From assembly GCF_021088345.1 (NCBI RefSeq), contig NZ_CP088156.1, positions 7,183,001 to 7,247,000 of the forward strand: 64,000 nucleotides of DNA. Reading direction: 5' to 3'. Position numbers and translations under genes: made by a program. Every line of letters begins with the position of its first letter. Within the stretch, counting starts at the first letter, position 1. Of the stretch, positions 54,815-63,988 are shown piece after piece. This DNA comes from Bradyrhizobium ontarionense. GTDB taxonomy: Bacteria > Pseudomonadota > Alphaproteobacteria > Rhizobiales > Xanthobacteraceae. The notes under the pieces were generated by a model, which saw only the letters and a program-made list of their open reading frames with translations, made no database searches and was not told the DNA's origin.

Positions 54815-56503
54815 ATGTCGCAACTCTCGATTCGAGCAAAAATGGCCGCAGTTATTGCGCTGCTGCTGGTGGCCATGACCGTCGTCGGATTGCTGGCCGT
54901 GCGCGGCATGCAGACGATCAACACGCACACCGAACAGATCGCCAAGAACTGGCTGCCGAGCGTGCGCGTTCTCGGTGAGCTGCGCTCCGCGATCAATCTC
55001 AATCGAGCCCAGCTCCGCGCCTACATGACGGCGGACACGGCTGAGGAAAGGGACAACCTCGACCGCAATATGAAGGCAACGCTCGCGGCCATCGCGGCGG
55101 CGCGCCGCTCCTACGAGGCGATGATCTCGTCGGCCGAGGAGCGCAGCCTGTTCGAGAGCTGGTCGCAGGGTTGGGAGCAATACGTCAAGGCGGCGGATAG
55201 TGTACTCGAGGTTCTGCGCGCCGGGAACGGCAATGCGACCAAGCAGGCGAGCGATTTGTTCAACAAGACGGTCCGGAGCATCGCCAATCAGTCGGACGAA
55301 TATCTGAAGAAGCTGATCGACATCAATAACCGCGGCGCCGACGCTGAGACGAAGATCGCCGCCGATGGCTATGCCCAGGCATTCGCATTGATGTCGGCGA
55401 TCATCGTCCTTGCCGTTCTCGTTGGCATTGGGATCGGAAGCTGGTTCATTCGCGACATTTCCCGGTGTATCGCCTCGATCATCCGGCCGATGCAGGCGCT
55501 CGGCGAGGGTAACCTGACGACGGAGATTCCCTATCGCGGCCAGAACACCGAAGTGGGCATGATGGCCGACGCCCTGGAGGTCTTCAAGACCGCTTTGATC
55601 GCCAAGAAGAACGCCGACGATATTGCGTCGAAAGAGGCGGAGGTGAAGCTGGAGCGCGGCCGACGGCTTGACGAGATCACGGGCCGCTTTGAGGCCGCGG
55701 TCAGCGAGATTGTCGAGACCGTGTCCACGGCATCAAGCGCATTGGAAGGTCACGCCGGCGGGCTCAGCAACACGGCCACTCGCGCGCAGAATCTGGCGAC
55801 GTCCGTCACCGCTGCGTCCGAGGAAGCCTGCACCAATGTGCAATCGGTGGCATCCGCGACCGAGGAACTGTCTGCATCCGTCAACGAGATCAGCAGACAA
55901 GTCCAGGATTCGGCCCGGATGGCCAATGAGGCGGTGGCGCAGGCCCGCAAGACCAATGAGCAGGTCAGCGAGCTCTCGAAGTCTGCTGCGCGCATCGGCG
56001 ACGTCGTGGAGCTCATCAACACGATCGCCGGACAGACCAATCTGCTCGCGCTCAATGCCACGATCGAGGCCGCGCGCGCCGGCGAGGCCGGCCGTGGCTT
56101 TGCCGTGGTCGCATCCGAGGTCAAGGCGCTGGCGGAGCAGACGGCCAAGGCCACCGGCGAGATCGGCCAGCAGATATCCGGCATCCAGTCCGCCACCCAG
56201 CAATCGGTCGGTGCGATCCGGGAGATCAGCATCACGATCGAGAAACTGTCGGAGATTTCGTCGACGATCGCGGCGGCCGTGGAGCAGCAGGGCGCCGCGA
56301 CGCAGGAGATCTCGCGCAACGTCCAGCACGCGGCTTCGGGGACGCAGCAGGTCTCGGCCAACGTCACGGATGTGCAGCGTGGCGCGGTCGATACCGGCAG
56401 CGCCGCGTCCCAGGTTCTGTCCGCTGCGAAGTCGCTGGCCGGCGACAGTGCGAGACTGAGCCTGGAAGTGAAGAAGTTCATCGCCGGCGTGAGGGCGGCC
56501 TAG
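54815..56503 (+). CDS. methyl-accepting chemotaxis protein
   Basis: A 562-residue chemoreceptor with helices at about 10-30 and 190-212, a four-helix-bundle periplasmic sensor between them (MCP 4HB type), HAMP, and a signalling domain with the hairpin [33 protein letters not shown] (residues split here for reading: the tip begins at about 405). ATG 54815 has AGGCAGG upstream. It is a stand-alone gene in the sox region and may steer motility to sulfur compounds, by inference only. Confidence 0.93.
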   Translation: MSQLSIRAKMAAVIALLLVAMTVVGLLAVRGMQTINTHTEQIAKNWLPSVRVLGELRSAINLNRAQLRAYMTADTAEERDNLDRNMKATLAAIAAARRSYEAMISSAEERSLFESWSQGWEQYVKAADSVLEVLRAGNGNATKQASDLFNKTVRSIANQSDEYLKKLIDINNRGADAETKIAADGYAQAFALMSAIIVLAVLVGIGIGSWFIRDISRCIASIIRPMQALGEGNLTTEIPYRGQNTEVGMMADALEVFKTALIAKKNADDIASKEAEVKLERGRRLDEITGRFEAAVSEIVETVSTASSALEGHAGGLSNTATRAQNLATSVTAASEEACTNVQSVASATEELSASVNEISRQVQDSARMANEAVAQARKTNEQVSELSKSAARIGDVVELINTIAGQTNLLALNATIEAARAGEAGRGFAVVASEVKALAEQTAKATGEIGQQISGIQSATQQSVGAIREISITIEKLSEISSTIAAAVEQQGAATQEISRNVQHAASGTQQVSANVTDVQRGAVDTGSAASQVLSAAKSLAGDSARLSLEVKKFIAGVRAA

Positions 56504-56599
56504 CACATCGCGCCGCTGCGAGCGGTGGAGGTTCGACATCGCCGCGATTTTGCCGGCCGGGCTCGGACGCTCAACGGGTTGTCCAGGGCTGGCCCACTC

Positions 56600-56760
56600 G
56601 CCAGTCATGGCGGCCGCGCCGGCGTGCGAGCCATATCTCGCAGGCTTCTCGCACGGGCGCGGCATGCGGCGTTCTCTGGTGGCGCCGGCAGTTCGCCGCC
56701 AACCCGACGCTGACCCCGGTGCAGCGCACAGCGCAGCCGATCGCGGCAGCACCCTCATAA
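56600..56760 (+). pseudogene. remnant of a YeeE/YedE-family gene
   Basis: The segment 56641-56681 encodes AGFSHGRGMRRSLV, close to [14 protein letters not shown] of the intact gene at 54308-54348, also at DNA level. The end, rich in Gln/Pro/Ala codons before a stop at about 56758, resembles the tail of that gene. Most of the reading frame between is deleted. No other gene is seen in 56504-56846. Confidence 0.6.
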
Positions 56761-56765
56761 TTTAT

Positions 56766-56794
56766 ATTCACAAGTTCGAATAGACGAATATAAT
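56766..56794 (+). promoter_or_regulatory. promoter and SoxR-like operators of the second YeeE/YedE pair
   Basis: ATTC-N8-GAAT at 56766-56781 overlaps a second GTTC-N8-GAAT at 56774-56789. TTCACA (56767-56772) and a perfect TATAAT (56789-56794) with a 16-bp spacer form the promoter, so both operators sit on it. Confidence 0.6.
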
Positions 56795-56846
56795 AGGCGC
56801 ATGTCCGGTCGCGGCGCTGGGCCGCGCGAGCAGGGAGGGCGGCGTC

Positions 56847-57398
56847 ATGACGATGATGACCGACGTCATGGTCAAGGATTCACGGAAGTCCAAACGGATC
56901 GACTGGTCGCCCTATCTGGTCGGCGCCGGCATCGGCATTCTCAGCTGGGTGGCCTTTGCCGCATTTGGCGACCCGCTCGGCGTGACGACCGCCTTTTCGC
57001 GTATCGCATCGCTGTTTGCCGCGCCGGTGATCGGATCCGATGCCGTCGCCGCCAACAGCTATTGGAAATCGATGCCGCTGAAATGGGACTATGGTGTCTG
57101 GTTCCTGGTCGGCATTCCGCTCGGCGCCTTCCTGTCGGCGATCATCTCGGGCACGTGGCGGCTCGAGCTGGTGCCGGAGGTGTGGAAGCAGCGCTTCGGT
57201 CCCTCCGTGTTCAAGCGCTTCGTCGCTGCGTTCCTCGGCGGCATCGTCATCATGTATGGCGCGCGTCTGGCCGGCGGCTGCACCAGCGGGCACGGCATCT
57301 CGGGCGGGCTGCAGCTGGCACTTTCCAGCTGGCTGTTCCTCGCCGTGATGTTCGCGACCGGTCTCCTGGCGTCGCGCATCATGTTCCGCAAGGCATAG
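56847..57398 (+). CDS. YeeE/YedE half-transporter (PmpA-like)
   Basis: A 183-residue membrane protein, half the size of full YeeE proteins, with four or so helices and LAGGCTSGHGISGGLQLA as the conserved cysteine motif. Its partner follows 9 bp downstream. BigR-type regulons in rhizobia contain such pairs. Confidence 0.85.
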   Translation: MTMMTDVMVKDSRKSKRIDWSPYLVGAGIGILSWVAFAAFGDPLGVTTAFSRIASLFAAPVIGSDAVAANSYWKSMPLKWDYGVWFLVGIPLGAFLSAIISGTWRLELVPEVWKQRFGPSVFKRFVAAFLGGIVIMYGARLAGGCTSGHGISGGLQLALSSWLFLAVMFATGLLASRIMFRKA

Positions 57399-57407
57399 GA
57401 GAAGGTC

Positions 57408-57965
57408 ATGACGTCACTGATGATCATCGCCGGCCCGCTGCTGATGGGCGCCGTGTTCGGCTATCTCTTGCAGCAGGGCAAGGTCACGAGCTGCAACGTG
57501 ATCGAGAACCAGTTCCGGCTGCGTGACTTCACGGTACTGAAGGTGATGGGCACTGCGATCGTGGTCGGCGGCATCGGCGTGCTGCTGCTGGTCGATACCG
57601 GCAACACCAAATACTACGTCAAGGATGCCAACATGCTGGCCGTCGCGCTCGGCGCGGCGCTGTTCGGCATCGGCATGGTGGTCTACGGCTACTGCCCGGG
57701 CACCGCGCTCGGCGCCATCGCCAGCGGCAGCGTGCACGCGGCGGTCGGCGCGTTCGGTATGATCGTCGGCGCCATCCTCTACGCACTGAGCTTCGACTGG
57801 GTGAAGGCCCACATCCTCAATGTCTGGGCGCTCGGCAAGGTGCGGCTGCCCGACATCACCGGCGTGCCGGACGGCGCCTGGTTCGCTGCGCTCGCGATCG
57901 GCGCCGGTGCTTTCTTCTTCTGGGTCGAATCGTCCGAGGCCAAGGCGAGGCGTGCGCAGGGCTAG
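57408..57965 (+). CDS. YeeE/YedE half-transporter (PmpB-like)
   Basis: A 185-residue polytopic membrane protein with QQGKVTSCNVIENQF near the N-terminus and VYGYCPGTALGAIASG, the second cysteine motif of the family. Together with the preceding half it should form a full transporter. Confidence 0.85.
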   Translation: MTSLMIIAGPLLMGAVFGYLLQQGKVTSCNVIENQFRLRDFTVLKVMGTAIVVGGIGVLLLVDTGNTKYYVKDANMLAVALGAALFGIGMVVYGYCPGTALGAIASGSVHAAVGAFGMIVGAILYALSFDWVKAHILNVWALGKVRLPDITGVPDGAWFAALAIGAGAFFFWVESSEAKARRAQG

Positions 57966-58015
57966 TTGCTCTGGCCGTCGTGGCCGGTCCTTCGTCAAAC
58001 GGTGAGGTTCCTCCA

Positions 58016-58357
58016 ATGCTATCAGGACTGTTCAGCAAGCTTACCGGATCGGCCAGCGTGCCGGCGATCGAGCACGATGAGCTGGTACGGGCGCATCGGC
58101 AGCGGAGCTGCGTGATCGTCGACGTGCGCGAGCCGCATGAGTTCAAGGGCGGTCACATTCCCGGCGCCGTCAACCACCCGCTGTCGCGCTTCGATCCCGA
58201 CAGCCTCGTCCACGACAAGCCCGTGGTTCTGATCTGCCAGGCCGGCGGTCGCTCGGCGACCGCGCTGCGAAAGGCATTGTCGGCGGGACGGCAGGATATT
58301 CGCCACTATGCCGGCGGCATGAGCAGCTGGCGGTCGCGCGGCGGCCCGGTTGCCTGA
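58016..58357 (+). CDS. rhodanese-domain sulfurtransferase
   Basis: A 113-residue single-domain rhodanese with VIVDVREPHEFKGGHIPGAV and active cysteine in ICQAGGRSA. It is cytoplasmic (no signal peptide) and follows the YeeE pair, so it probably accepts imported sulfane sulfur. Confidence 0.88.
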   Translation: MLSGLFSKLTGSASVPAIEHDELVRAHRQRSCVIVDVREPHEFKGGHIPGAVNHPLSRFDPDSLVHDKPVVLICQAGGRSATALRKALSAGRQDIRHYAGGMSSWRSRGGPVA

Positions 58358-58522
58358 TCATCCGGTTAGGGCGCGGCCGGAGTGAGCCGTGACGTTTGTC
58401 GGGATCGTCCAAGTCGCCAAAGCGGACTTGGCTCCGACGTCAGCTCTCGCGGTCGGAGCGGCCACGCGAAAGGTCCGCGTGGCCGAGGTCCGGAGCGCCA
58501 ATCGCTTCGAGGCCAGTCGCTG

Positions 58523-59158
58523 CTATTTGTTCGCCGCGGCGCGTGCATCGGCAATGGCCTGTTTGAAGGCCTGGATATTCGGGGCGCCCGGCACGCGGAA
58601 ATGGCCGATGATGAAGGCCGGCGTGCCACGGAAGCCGAGGCCTGTGGCCTGCTCATGGTTGCGCGCAAGAACCTCGTCGATGTCGGCGCGCTTGGCTGTG
58701 AGGTCGGCCTTTGCGCGGGCGAGGTCGACCCCGGCGGCCGTGAGCGCAGCATCGACCTTGGCCTCTGACAGCTTCTCATTGAGCGAGATCAGCGCCTCAT
58801 GCGCCTCGGCGAACTTGTCCTGATATTTGGCGGCCAGGGTGAGACGGGCCGCGTAGATCGAGGCGCCGCCGAAGATCGGCCAATCCTTGAAGACCAGTCG
58901 CACGTGACCGTCGTCGCGGACCACCTTCGCGAGGTCCGGGCTGATCTTGCGGCAATACGGACATTGGTAGTCGAAATACTCGACGATCGTGATATCGCCG
59001 TCCGCGTTGCCGACGGCGGGAATGGCGGGATCTCGCAGGATGCGCGCTTCGCTCAGGATGTCGGTGTCATCGTCTTCGGCGCGGGCCTGCAGCGGCAGGA
59101 TGGCGGCTGTCAGCAGCAGCAACGTCGCGAGGGATGCGGCAAGGCTCGTTCTGGTCAT
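58523..59158 (-). CDS. DsbA-family thiol:disulfide oxidoreductase
   Basis: A 211-residue secreted protein with active site DYQCPYCRKI, a Com1/BdbD-like fold pattern and the cis-Pro region RGTPAFIIG. Signal peptide at 1-27. It overlaps the DsbD-like gene by 4 bp and is likely its partner. Confidence 0.88.
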   Translation of the reverse strand: MTRTSLAASLATLLLLTAAILPLQARAEDDDTDILSEARILRDPAIPAVGNADGDITIVEYFDYQCPYCRKISPDLAKVVRDDGHVRLVFKDWPIFGGASIYAARLTLAAKYQDKFAEAHEALISLNEKLSEAKVDAALTAAGVDLARAKADLTAKRADIDEVLARNHEQATGLGFRGTPAFIIGHFRVPGAPNIQAFKQAIADARAAANK

Positions 59159-61257
59159 GTCTTGTTATTCTCCGGATGAGGGCGGGTGGATGCGGTGTCG
59201 ATCGCGTCGAGCACGATCTGTGGGGTGAGCAGCTCTGGGAGCAGGATTCCGGCCGGCGCACCTGGGCCGAACACGACGTTGAAAGGCAGCCCATAGCGGC
59301 CGAAGGATCTGAGGTAGGTCGCAATCGCATCGTTGGGCGAGGTCCAGTCCGCCTTGATGGCGACGACGCCGGCGGTGAGGCGGCTCCGGACGGCCGCGCT
59401 GTCGAGCACGAGCTTCTCATTGACCTTGCAGGTGATGCACCAGCTCGCGCCGATGTCGACGAACACGGTGTGGCCGGCGCGAACCTGCGCTGCGATCTCG
59501 GCTGGCACCAGCGGTTGCCACGCGATCCCGGTCGATTGCGCCGTCCCGACCGGCTGCACATAGGTGGCGGCCATCAGCGCCATCGTGACGACGATGCCGG
59601 CTCCGGCAACCGTCCTCCGCAACGGGAAGCGGAGTGCGGTCATGATCAGGAGCGCAACGAGCAGCGCGCCGGCAAGGATGATGGCGGGGGCAGGCCCACT
59701 GATGTCCGAGAGCACGATCAGCAGCCACAGCGCGGTCGCGGCCATCGCGAGCGCTGCGAAGGCGCGCAGCTTCAGCATCCAGCGTCCCGGCCGCGGGAAC
59801 AGCGCGGCAAGGCGCGGCGCCGCTGCGAGACAGAGATAGGGCGCAGCCATCCCGAGGCCGAGCCCGGTGAACACGAGCACGATCTGAGGCGCCGCCTGCG
59901 ACAGCGCAAAGGCGACGGCAGTGCCGACGAAGGGAGCCGAGCACGGCGTCGCCAGCAGCGTCATGACGAAGCCGTTCACAAGATGGCTTGCGATCGTGCG
60001 CTGGCTCGTGACGGCGCCGAGGCGGCCTGCGACCCACCACGGCAGGGTGATCTCGAACAGGCCGAGCAGATTGGCGCCGAACGCGGCGAGCACGATGATC
60101 ATTGCAATGAGGAAAACAGGCTGCTGAAACTGCAGGCCCCAGCCGACTTCGGCGCCGGTCGCCTTCAGGCCTGAGAGGACGAGCGCGAGGCTCACGAATG
60201 ACGCGACGATGCCGGCGGCCGTGGCCAGGAATGCCGTCCGCGGCGAAGCCGAGCGCCCCGGCTCATGATCGACCAGTGACACCAGCTTCAGGGACAGCAC
60301 CGGAAACACGCACGGCATGAAGTTGAGAATGAAGCCTCCGAGCAGCGCGATGCCGAGAATGGTCCAGATCGATGCGGCGGCGGGGTGAGGCGTTGCCGTC
60401 CCCGGAGCGGCGGCAGCGGGCGCAGCTCCGGCGGCGTTCACGGCAAGCGTGGTTTCGATCGATCTGTCGCCATCAACCAGCGTCACCCGAAGCCTGTCGA
60501 TCGGACCGGCCTGATCGAGACCCTGCACCGGCACGGTGATCCGGACGCCGCCATCCGACGTCCTGCCCACCCGCGCGCGGCCGCCGGAGACTGCGTCATT
60601 GCCATCGAGAAAGACGTCCGGTGCGACTAGCGGCGGGGAGGCCTGCGCGTCGAGCAGCAGCTGCGGCTTGGCTTGACGATCGAGGCGCAGGGCCGTGATG
60701 GACAGCCCGGGCAACGTCTCGCGCGGGACGCTGTGCCGCCATTCGTCGATCTGCGCCTGATCGTTCGGCTGGCGTGTCGCCGTGGGGATATCGGCCTCGA
60801 GCTGCGCCTCCTGCTGGGTGCAGATGACAGAGCACACGAACAGGACGGCCTTCAGAGCCAGATGCGCCGGAGCCGTCCCGTCCTGGAGCCGTACCCGCAA
60901 GGGAAACAGCACGTGCTCGTCATAGCCGAAGGTGTCGATGTCCTGCTCGGTGAAGCGGCGCGGCGCCGGCCATTCGACGGTGACGTCAGCGATGTTGCGG
61001 GAGCCGGACCAGTCGAATTCGGGCGGTGCGCCGGCATCGCCGGCTGAGCGCCAATAGGTGTGCCAGCCCGATCCGAGCCTGACATCCAGGCCCGCCCAGG
61101 CCTCGGTCGGACCGCCGTCGGCTCGCGCGACCTCGCCGACCAGCAGGCGTGTGTCGACCTCCGGCTTGTGCGGCAGGCCGCCGGCTGCGGCCATCGTTGG
61201 GGCCAGATGGAACGCCCCGAGCAACAGGGTGGCCAGGCCGAGTTGACGAATGGACAT
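59155..61257 (-). CDS. DsbD/ScsB-type transmembrane thiol reductase
   Basis: A 700-residue protein: signal peptide, N-terminal periplasmic domain with a cysteine pair (FVCSVICTQQ), a central membrane domain with paired cysteines (NFMPCVFPVL; LLATPCSAPFVG) and a C-terminal thioredoxin domain (GASWCITCKVNE). It carries electrons outward to DsbA-like or Sox thiol proteins. ATG 61257 was chosen just before the signal peptide. Confidence 0.88.
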   Translation of the reverse strand: MSIRQLGLATLLLGAFHLAPTMAAAGGLPHKPEVDTRLLVGEVARADGGPTEAWAGLDVRLGSGWHTYWRSAGDAGAPPEFDWSGSRNIADVTVEWPAPRRFTEQDIDTFGYDEHVLFPLRVRLQDGTAPAHLALKAVLFVCSVICTQQEAQLEADIPTATRQPNDQAQIDEWRHSVPRETLPGLSITALRLDRQAKPQLLLDAQASPPLVAPDVFLDGNDAVSGGRARVGRTSDGGVRITVPVQGLDQAGPIDRLRVTLVDGDRSIETTLAVNAAGAAPAAAAPGTATPHPAAASIWTILGIALLGGFILNFMPCVFPVLSLKLVSLVDHEPGRSASPRTAFLATAAGIVASFVSLALVLSGLKATGAEVGWGLQFQQPVFLIAMIIVLAAFGANLLGLFEITLPWWVAGRLGAVTSQRTIASHLVNGFVMTLLATPCSAPFVGTAVAFALSQAAPQIVLVFTGLGLGMAAPYLCLAAAPRLAALFPRPGRWMLKLRAFAALAMAATALWLLIVLSDISGPAPAIILAGALLVALLIMTALRFPLRRTVAGAGIVVTMALMAATYVQPVGTAQSTGIAWQPLVPAEIAAQVRAGHTVFVDIGASWCITCKVNEKLVLDSAAVRSRLTAGVVAIKADWTSPNDAIATYLRSFGRYGLPFNVVFGPGAPAGILLPELLTPQIVLDAIDTASTRPHPENNKT

Positions 61258-61434
61258 GAAGAACTCCCTCGCGCTGATCGCGCACGGCATGGGCAGCCGC
61301 GCTGCCGCATTCGGCGTCGGGCGAGCCCGCTCACCGGTCGCCGGAGCCGATCCGGTCGAGATGCGATCGATAAGGATATTCGTCCGCGCAAGCCGCCGCG
61401 TTACGTCGCGTGCGACAAGGCGACGGAGATAGGC

Positions 61435-61815
61435 CTAGGAGAGCCGACAGGGAGGGCGGTAGGGCGAGGACGCGTGGCACTGCGTCAACAGCGCATCATC
61501 GTGCGGTCGCCATGTCAGCATCTGAGGCGCCGCAACCGGCTGCGCAGTCGCACCGTCGCTCGTCGGAATGGCCGTAACACCCGCTCCGGCAAACGGGCAG
61601 ATGTTGATGGTGCCTGGAAGCACCGCCTTCTTGCACGGCTTTGGCGCGTCCGTCCCGGTGCGAGACCACTGACGCGTCGCATCGGCTTTACCGGCCGTCG
61701 CGGCCGCAGCCGACTCGAATGCACCGAGAAGAGGAGCCAGGCCCATGACGATCGCGATCATCGCCGCTGCCAAGCGGCGCATCATCGCATGCATCGTGAG
61801 AACGGGACGCCTCAT
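61435..61815 (-). CDS. small secreted cysteine-containing protein
   Basis: A 126-residue protein with a signal peptide (AMIAIVMGLAPLLGAFESAAA) and cysteines at KPCKKA, NICPFA, TQCHAS and PPCRLS. Several ATG codons (61815, 61791, 61782) could start it. It lies upstream of the DsbD-like gene in the same direction, with a 177-bp gap. Family not recognised. Confidence 0.55.
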   Translation of the reverse strand: MRRPVLTMHAMMRRLAAAMIAIVMGLAPLLGAFESAAAATAGKADATRQWSRTGTDAPKPCKKAVLPGTINICPFAGAGVTAIPTSDGATAQPVAAPQMLTWRPHDDALLTQCHASSPYRPPCRLS

Positions 61816-61931
61816 CGGGGATCATCAGCTCCAGTCGGAACTGGTCGCGCAAACCCGCCGTGTTTGGCAACTGACATCTTCGTGACGCTGCAGTGGCGCA
61901 GCGAGTGGTGGCGCTTGTACATGATTTGTTG

Positions 61932-62819
61932 TCAGAGCACGTTGATCGGGACCTTCAGGAAGGTCTTGCCGGTCTCGTCCGCAGGCGGGAGATGCCCGGC
62001 CCGAATGTTGACCTGCAGCGAGGGAATGATCAGGCGGGGCATGCCCAGTGTCTTGTCGCGGGCCTCGCGGAGCGCGACGAACTCGTCCTCGGTCATTCCG
62101 TCCCGCGCATGGATATTGTGCAGTCGTTCCTCGCCCACGGTCGTTTCCCAGCGCACGGCGCGGCCGTTCGGGCTGTAGTCGTGACACATGAACAGCCGGG
62201 TCTCGTGCGGCAGCGTTTCGAGGATCTTACGGATCGAGCGAAACAGCGTGCGCGCATTGCCGCCGGGGAAATCGGCCCGCGCAGTGCCGCCATCCGGCAT
62301 GAACAGGGTGTCGCCGACGAAGGCCGCATCGCCCATGACATGGGTGGTGCAGGCGGGCGTGTGCCCCGGCGTGTGCATCACGAACGCCGTCATCGCGCCG
62401 ATGCGGTAGGTGTCCCCGTCCTTGAACAGGCGGTCGAACTGGCTGCCGTCGCGGCGAAACTCGGTGCCCTCGTTGAAGACTTTGCCGAAGGTCTCCTGCA
62501 CGGTCAGGATATGCTCGCCGATGCCGACCTTGCCGCCGATCCTGCCCTGGATGTAGGGCGCGGCGGACAGATGATCGGCGTGCGCGTGCGTCTCGATCAG
62601 CCATTCGGGCTGCAGACCGTTCAGCTTCACATAGTCGATCAGCATGTCGGCCGACCGCGTGCTGATACGGCCGGCCGCGTAGTCGATGTCGAGGACGGGA
62701 TCGATGATCGCGCAGGCCGCGGACGACGGGTCCTTCACGACGTAACTGATCGTGCTGGTTTCCGGATCGAAGAAACCCGCGACCTTGGGCTGCACGCGCG
62801 GATCGATGGGATGGGACAT
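61932..62819 (-). CDS. blh: metallo-beta-lactamase-fold persulfide dioxygenase-like hydrolase
   Basis: A 295-residue protein of the ETHE1/Blh type. The metal motif is THAHADHL; further ligands in TPGHTPAC, FVGDTLFMPDGG and MCHDY. Such enzymes oxidise glutathione persulfide to sulfite. In BigR regulons a Blh protein is regulated with DUF395 and DUF2892 proteins, as seen here. ATG 62819 was chosen. Confidence 0.85.
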   Translation of the reverse strand: MSHPIDPRVQPKVAGFFDPETSTISYVVKDPSSAACAIIDPVLDIDYAAGRISTRSADMLIDYVKLNGLQPEWLIETHAHADHLSAAPYIQGRIGGKVGIGEHILTVQETFGKVFNEGTEFRRDGSQFDRLFKDGDTYRIGAMTAFVMHTPGHTPACTTHVMGDAAFVGDTLFMPDGGTARADFPGGNARTLFRSIRKILETLPHETRLFMCHDYSPNGRAVRWETTVGEERLHNIHARDGMTEDEFVALREARDKTLGMPRLIIPSLQVNIRAGHLPPADETGKTFLKVPINVL

Positions 62820-62889
62820 GGCTGCTGCTCCACGATGAAGCTTGCCGGGCGGCACCGTCGCCCAGGCGTTGTCTGTCGTCCTGGCCGAT

Positions 62890-63093
62890 CTAGGACGTTG
62901 CGCCGGACCTGGTTCCGCAGGTGTTGATGCCGAGGATCGCGTAGGGCGGGCACCAGCCGATCAGCGCCGTACCGAGCGGAATCAGACCCAGCAGACCCCA
63001 CAGCGTCTGCGGGCCGATGATGGTGAGGCTCAGGATGGCCAGTCCCACGATGATCCGGATCAGCCGATCGATCTTGCCAACGTTCTGTGTCAT
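62890..63093 (-). CDS. DUF2892 small membrane protein
   Basis: A 67-residue protein with two hydrophobic helices and the family pattern VGKIDRLIRIIVGLAIL ending ILGINTCGTR. DUF2892 domains accompany rhodanese and persulfide-handling proteins. Located 70 bp upstream of blh on the same strand. Confidence 0.85.
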   Translation of the reverse strand: MTQNVGKIDRLIRIIVGLAILSLTIIGPQTLWGLLGLIPLGTALIGWCPPYAILGINTCGTRSGATS

Positions 63094-63179
63094 CTCGCGC
63101 TTCCTTTGCCTTGTGATGATGAGACCATAGAATGCGGTGCCGGGACGGTATGTAACTAAGTCACCAAGCCAGGTGCTTT

Positions 63180-63851
63180 CTAGCCATGCTGCGCAAGCTG
63201 CGAGAGCGCCGGCCCGTCGGTGATCTCGACCGCCCCGCGAGTCACTCGCAGCCAGCCGCGCCGCGCGAATTCGTTGAGCTGACGGCTGATCACCTCCCGC
63301 GCGCTGCCGAGCTCGTTGGCGAGGTCCTGGTGCGTCGCGGCGATGTGCTGCTTCGGTCCGGCGAGCTCGAGAAGCTTCTGCGCCAGTCTCACGTCGATCC
63401 GCTGAAAGGCGACCTCCTCGATGATGCGGAAGAGGTTCGTGACCCGGCGGCTGAACGCTGTGAAGACGAACTGGCGAAATTCGCGTGAGCTCGCGATCAG
63501 CGTGTCGAACATCGTGCGGGGGATCGCCACGGCGCGTATTCGCGTCTCCGCGATGCCCTCGGCCTGGTATTCCTCGTAGCCCATCAGGCAGGCGGTGGTG
63601 AGGGCGCAGCTTTCGCCGGCCTGGACGCGGTAGAGCACGATCTCACGGCCGGACTCGGACGTCTGCTGCACGCGAATCGTCCCGTCCAGCAGCAGCAGAA
63701 AGGACTCCGGCGCCTGACCGGGACCGAAGATGCGGCTGCCTTCAGGAAGCTCGACGATCAGGCTGGTATCGCGCAGCTGGACGAAAAGGTCGTGCGGCAG
63801 CTGTCGAAGCAGCGGGAAGGCGTGGGTCCAATCGTCCTTGTGCGCCATCAC
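63180..63851 (-). CDS. Crp/Fnr-family regulator
   Basis: A 223-residue regulator with an N-terminal cyclic-nucleotide-binding-like fold (EGSRIFGPGQAPESFLLLLDG) and a C-terminal winged helix (THQDLANELGSAREVISRQL). Two cysteines in the N-terminal part (ESCALTTACLM) might sense redox. No four-cysteine FNR cluster. It is first in the minus-strand group with DUF2892 and blh. Start ATG 63851 or 63848. Confidence 0.88.
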   Translation of the reverse strand: MMAHKDDWTHAFPLLRQLPHDLFVQLRDTSLIVELPEGSRIFGPGQAPESFLLLLDGTIRVQQTSESGREIVLYRVQAGESCALTTACLMGYEEYQAEGIAETRIRAVAIPRTMFDTLIASSREFRQFVFTAFSRRVTNLFRIIEEVAFQRIDVRLAQKLLELAGPKQHIAATHQDLANELGSAREVISRQLNEFARRGWLRVTRGAVEITDGPALSQLAQHG

Positions 63852-63926
63852 GGTGCATCGGCGGATATGGCCGTCATCGCAGCGACGTCGAAAGCAGAGG
63901 CGAAGAACGGCTCCATGACGAACTCC

Positions 63927-63955
63927 CGATACCTTCCCTGCGAATACCGGTATCG
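63927..63955. promoter_or_regulatory. inverted repeat upstream of the Crp/Fnr regulator gene
   Basis: CGATACC (63927-63933) and GGTATCG (63949-63955) are perfect inverted arms 15 bp apart, with nearby C/G extension. Position 76 bp before the start suggests an operator. Confidence 0.4.
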
Positions 63956-63974
63956 CGGGCGCGGTCGTCTTCGA

Positions 63975-63988
63975 TTGAGCTACATCAA
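63975..63988. promoter_or_regulatory. FNR/FixK-type box at right edge
   Basis: TTGA-N6-TCAA fits the anaerobox core (TTGAT-N4-ATCAA). It could serve the regulator gene or a gene beyond the window. Confidence 0.45.
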
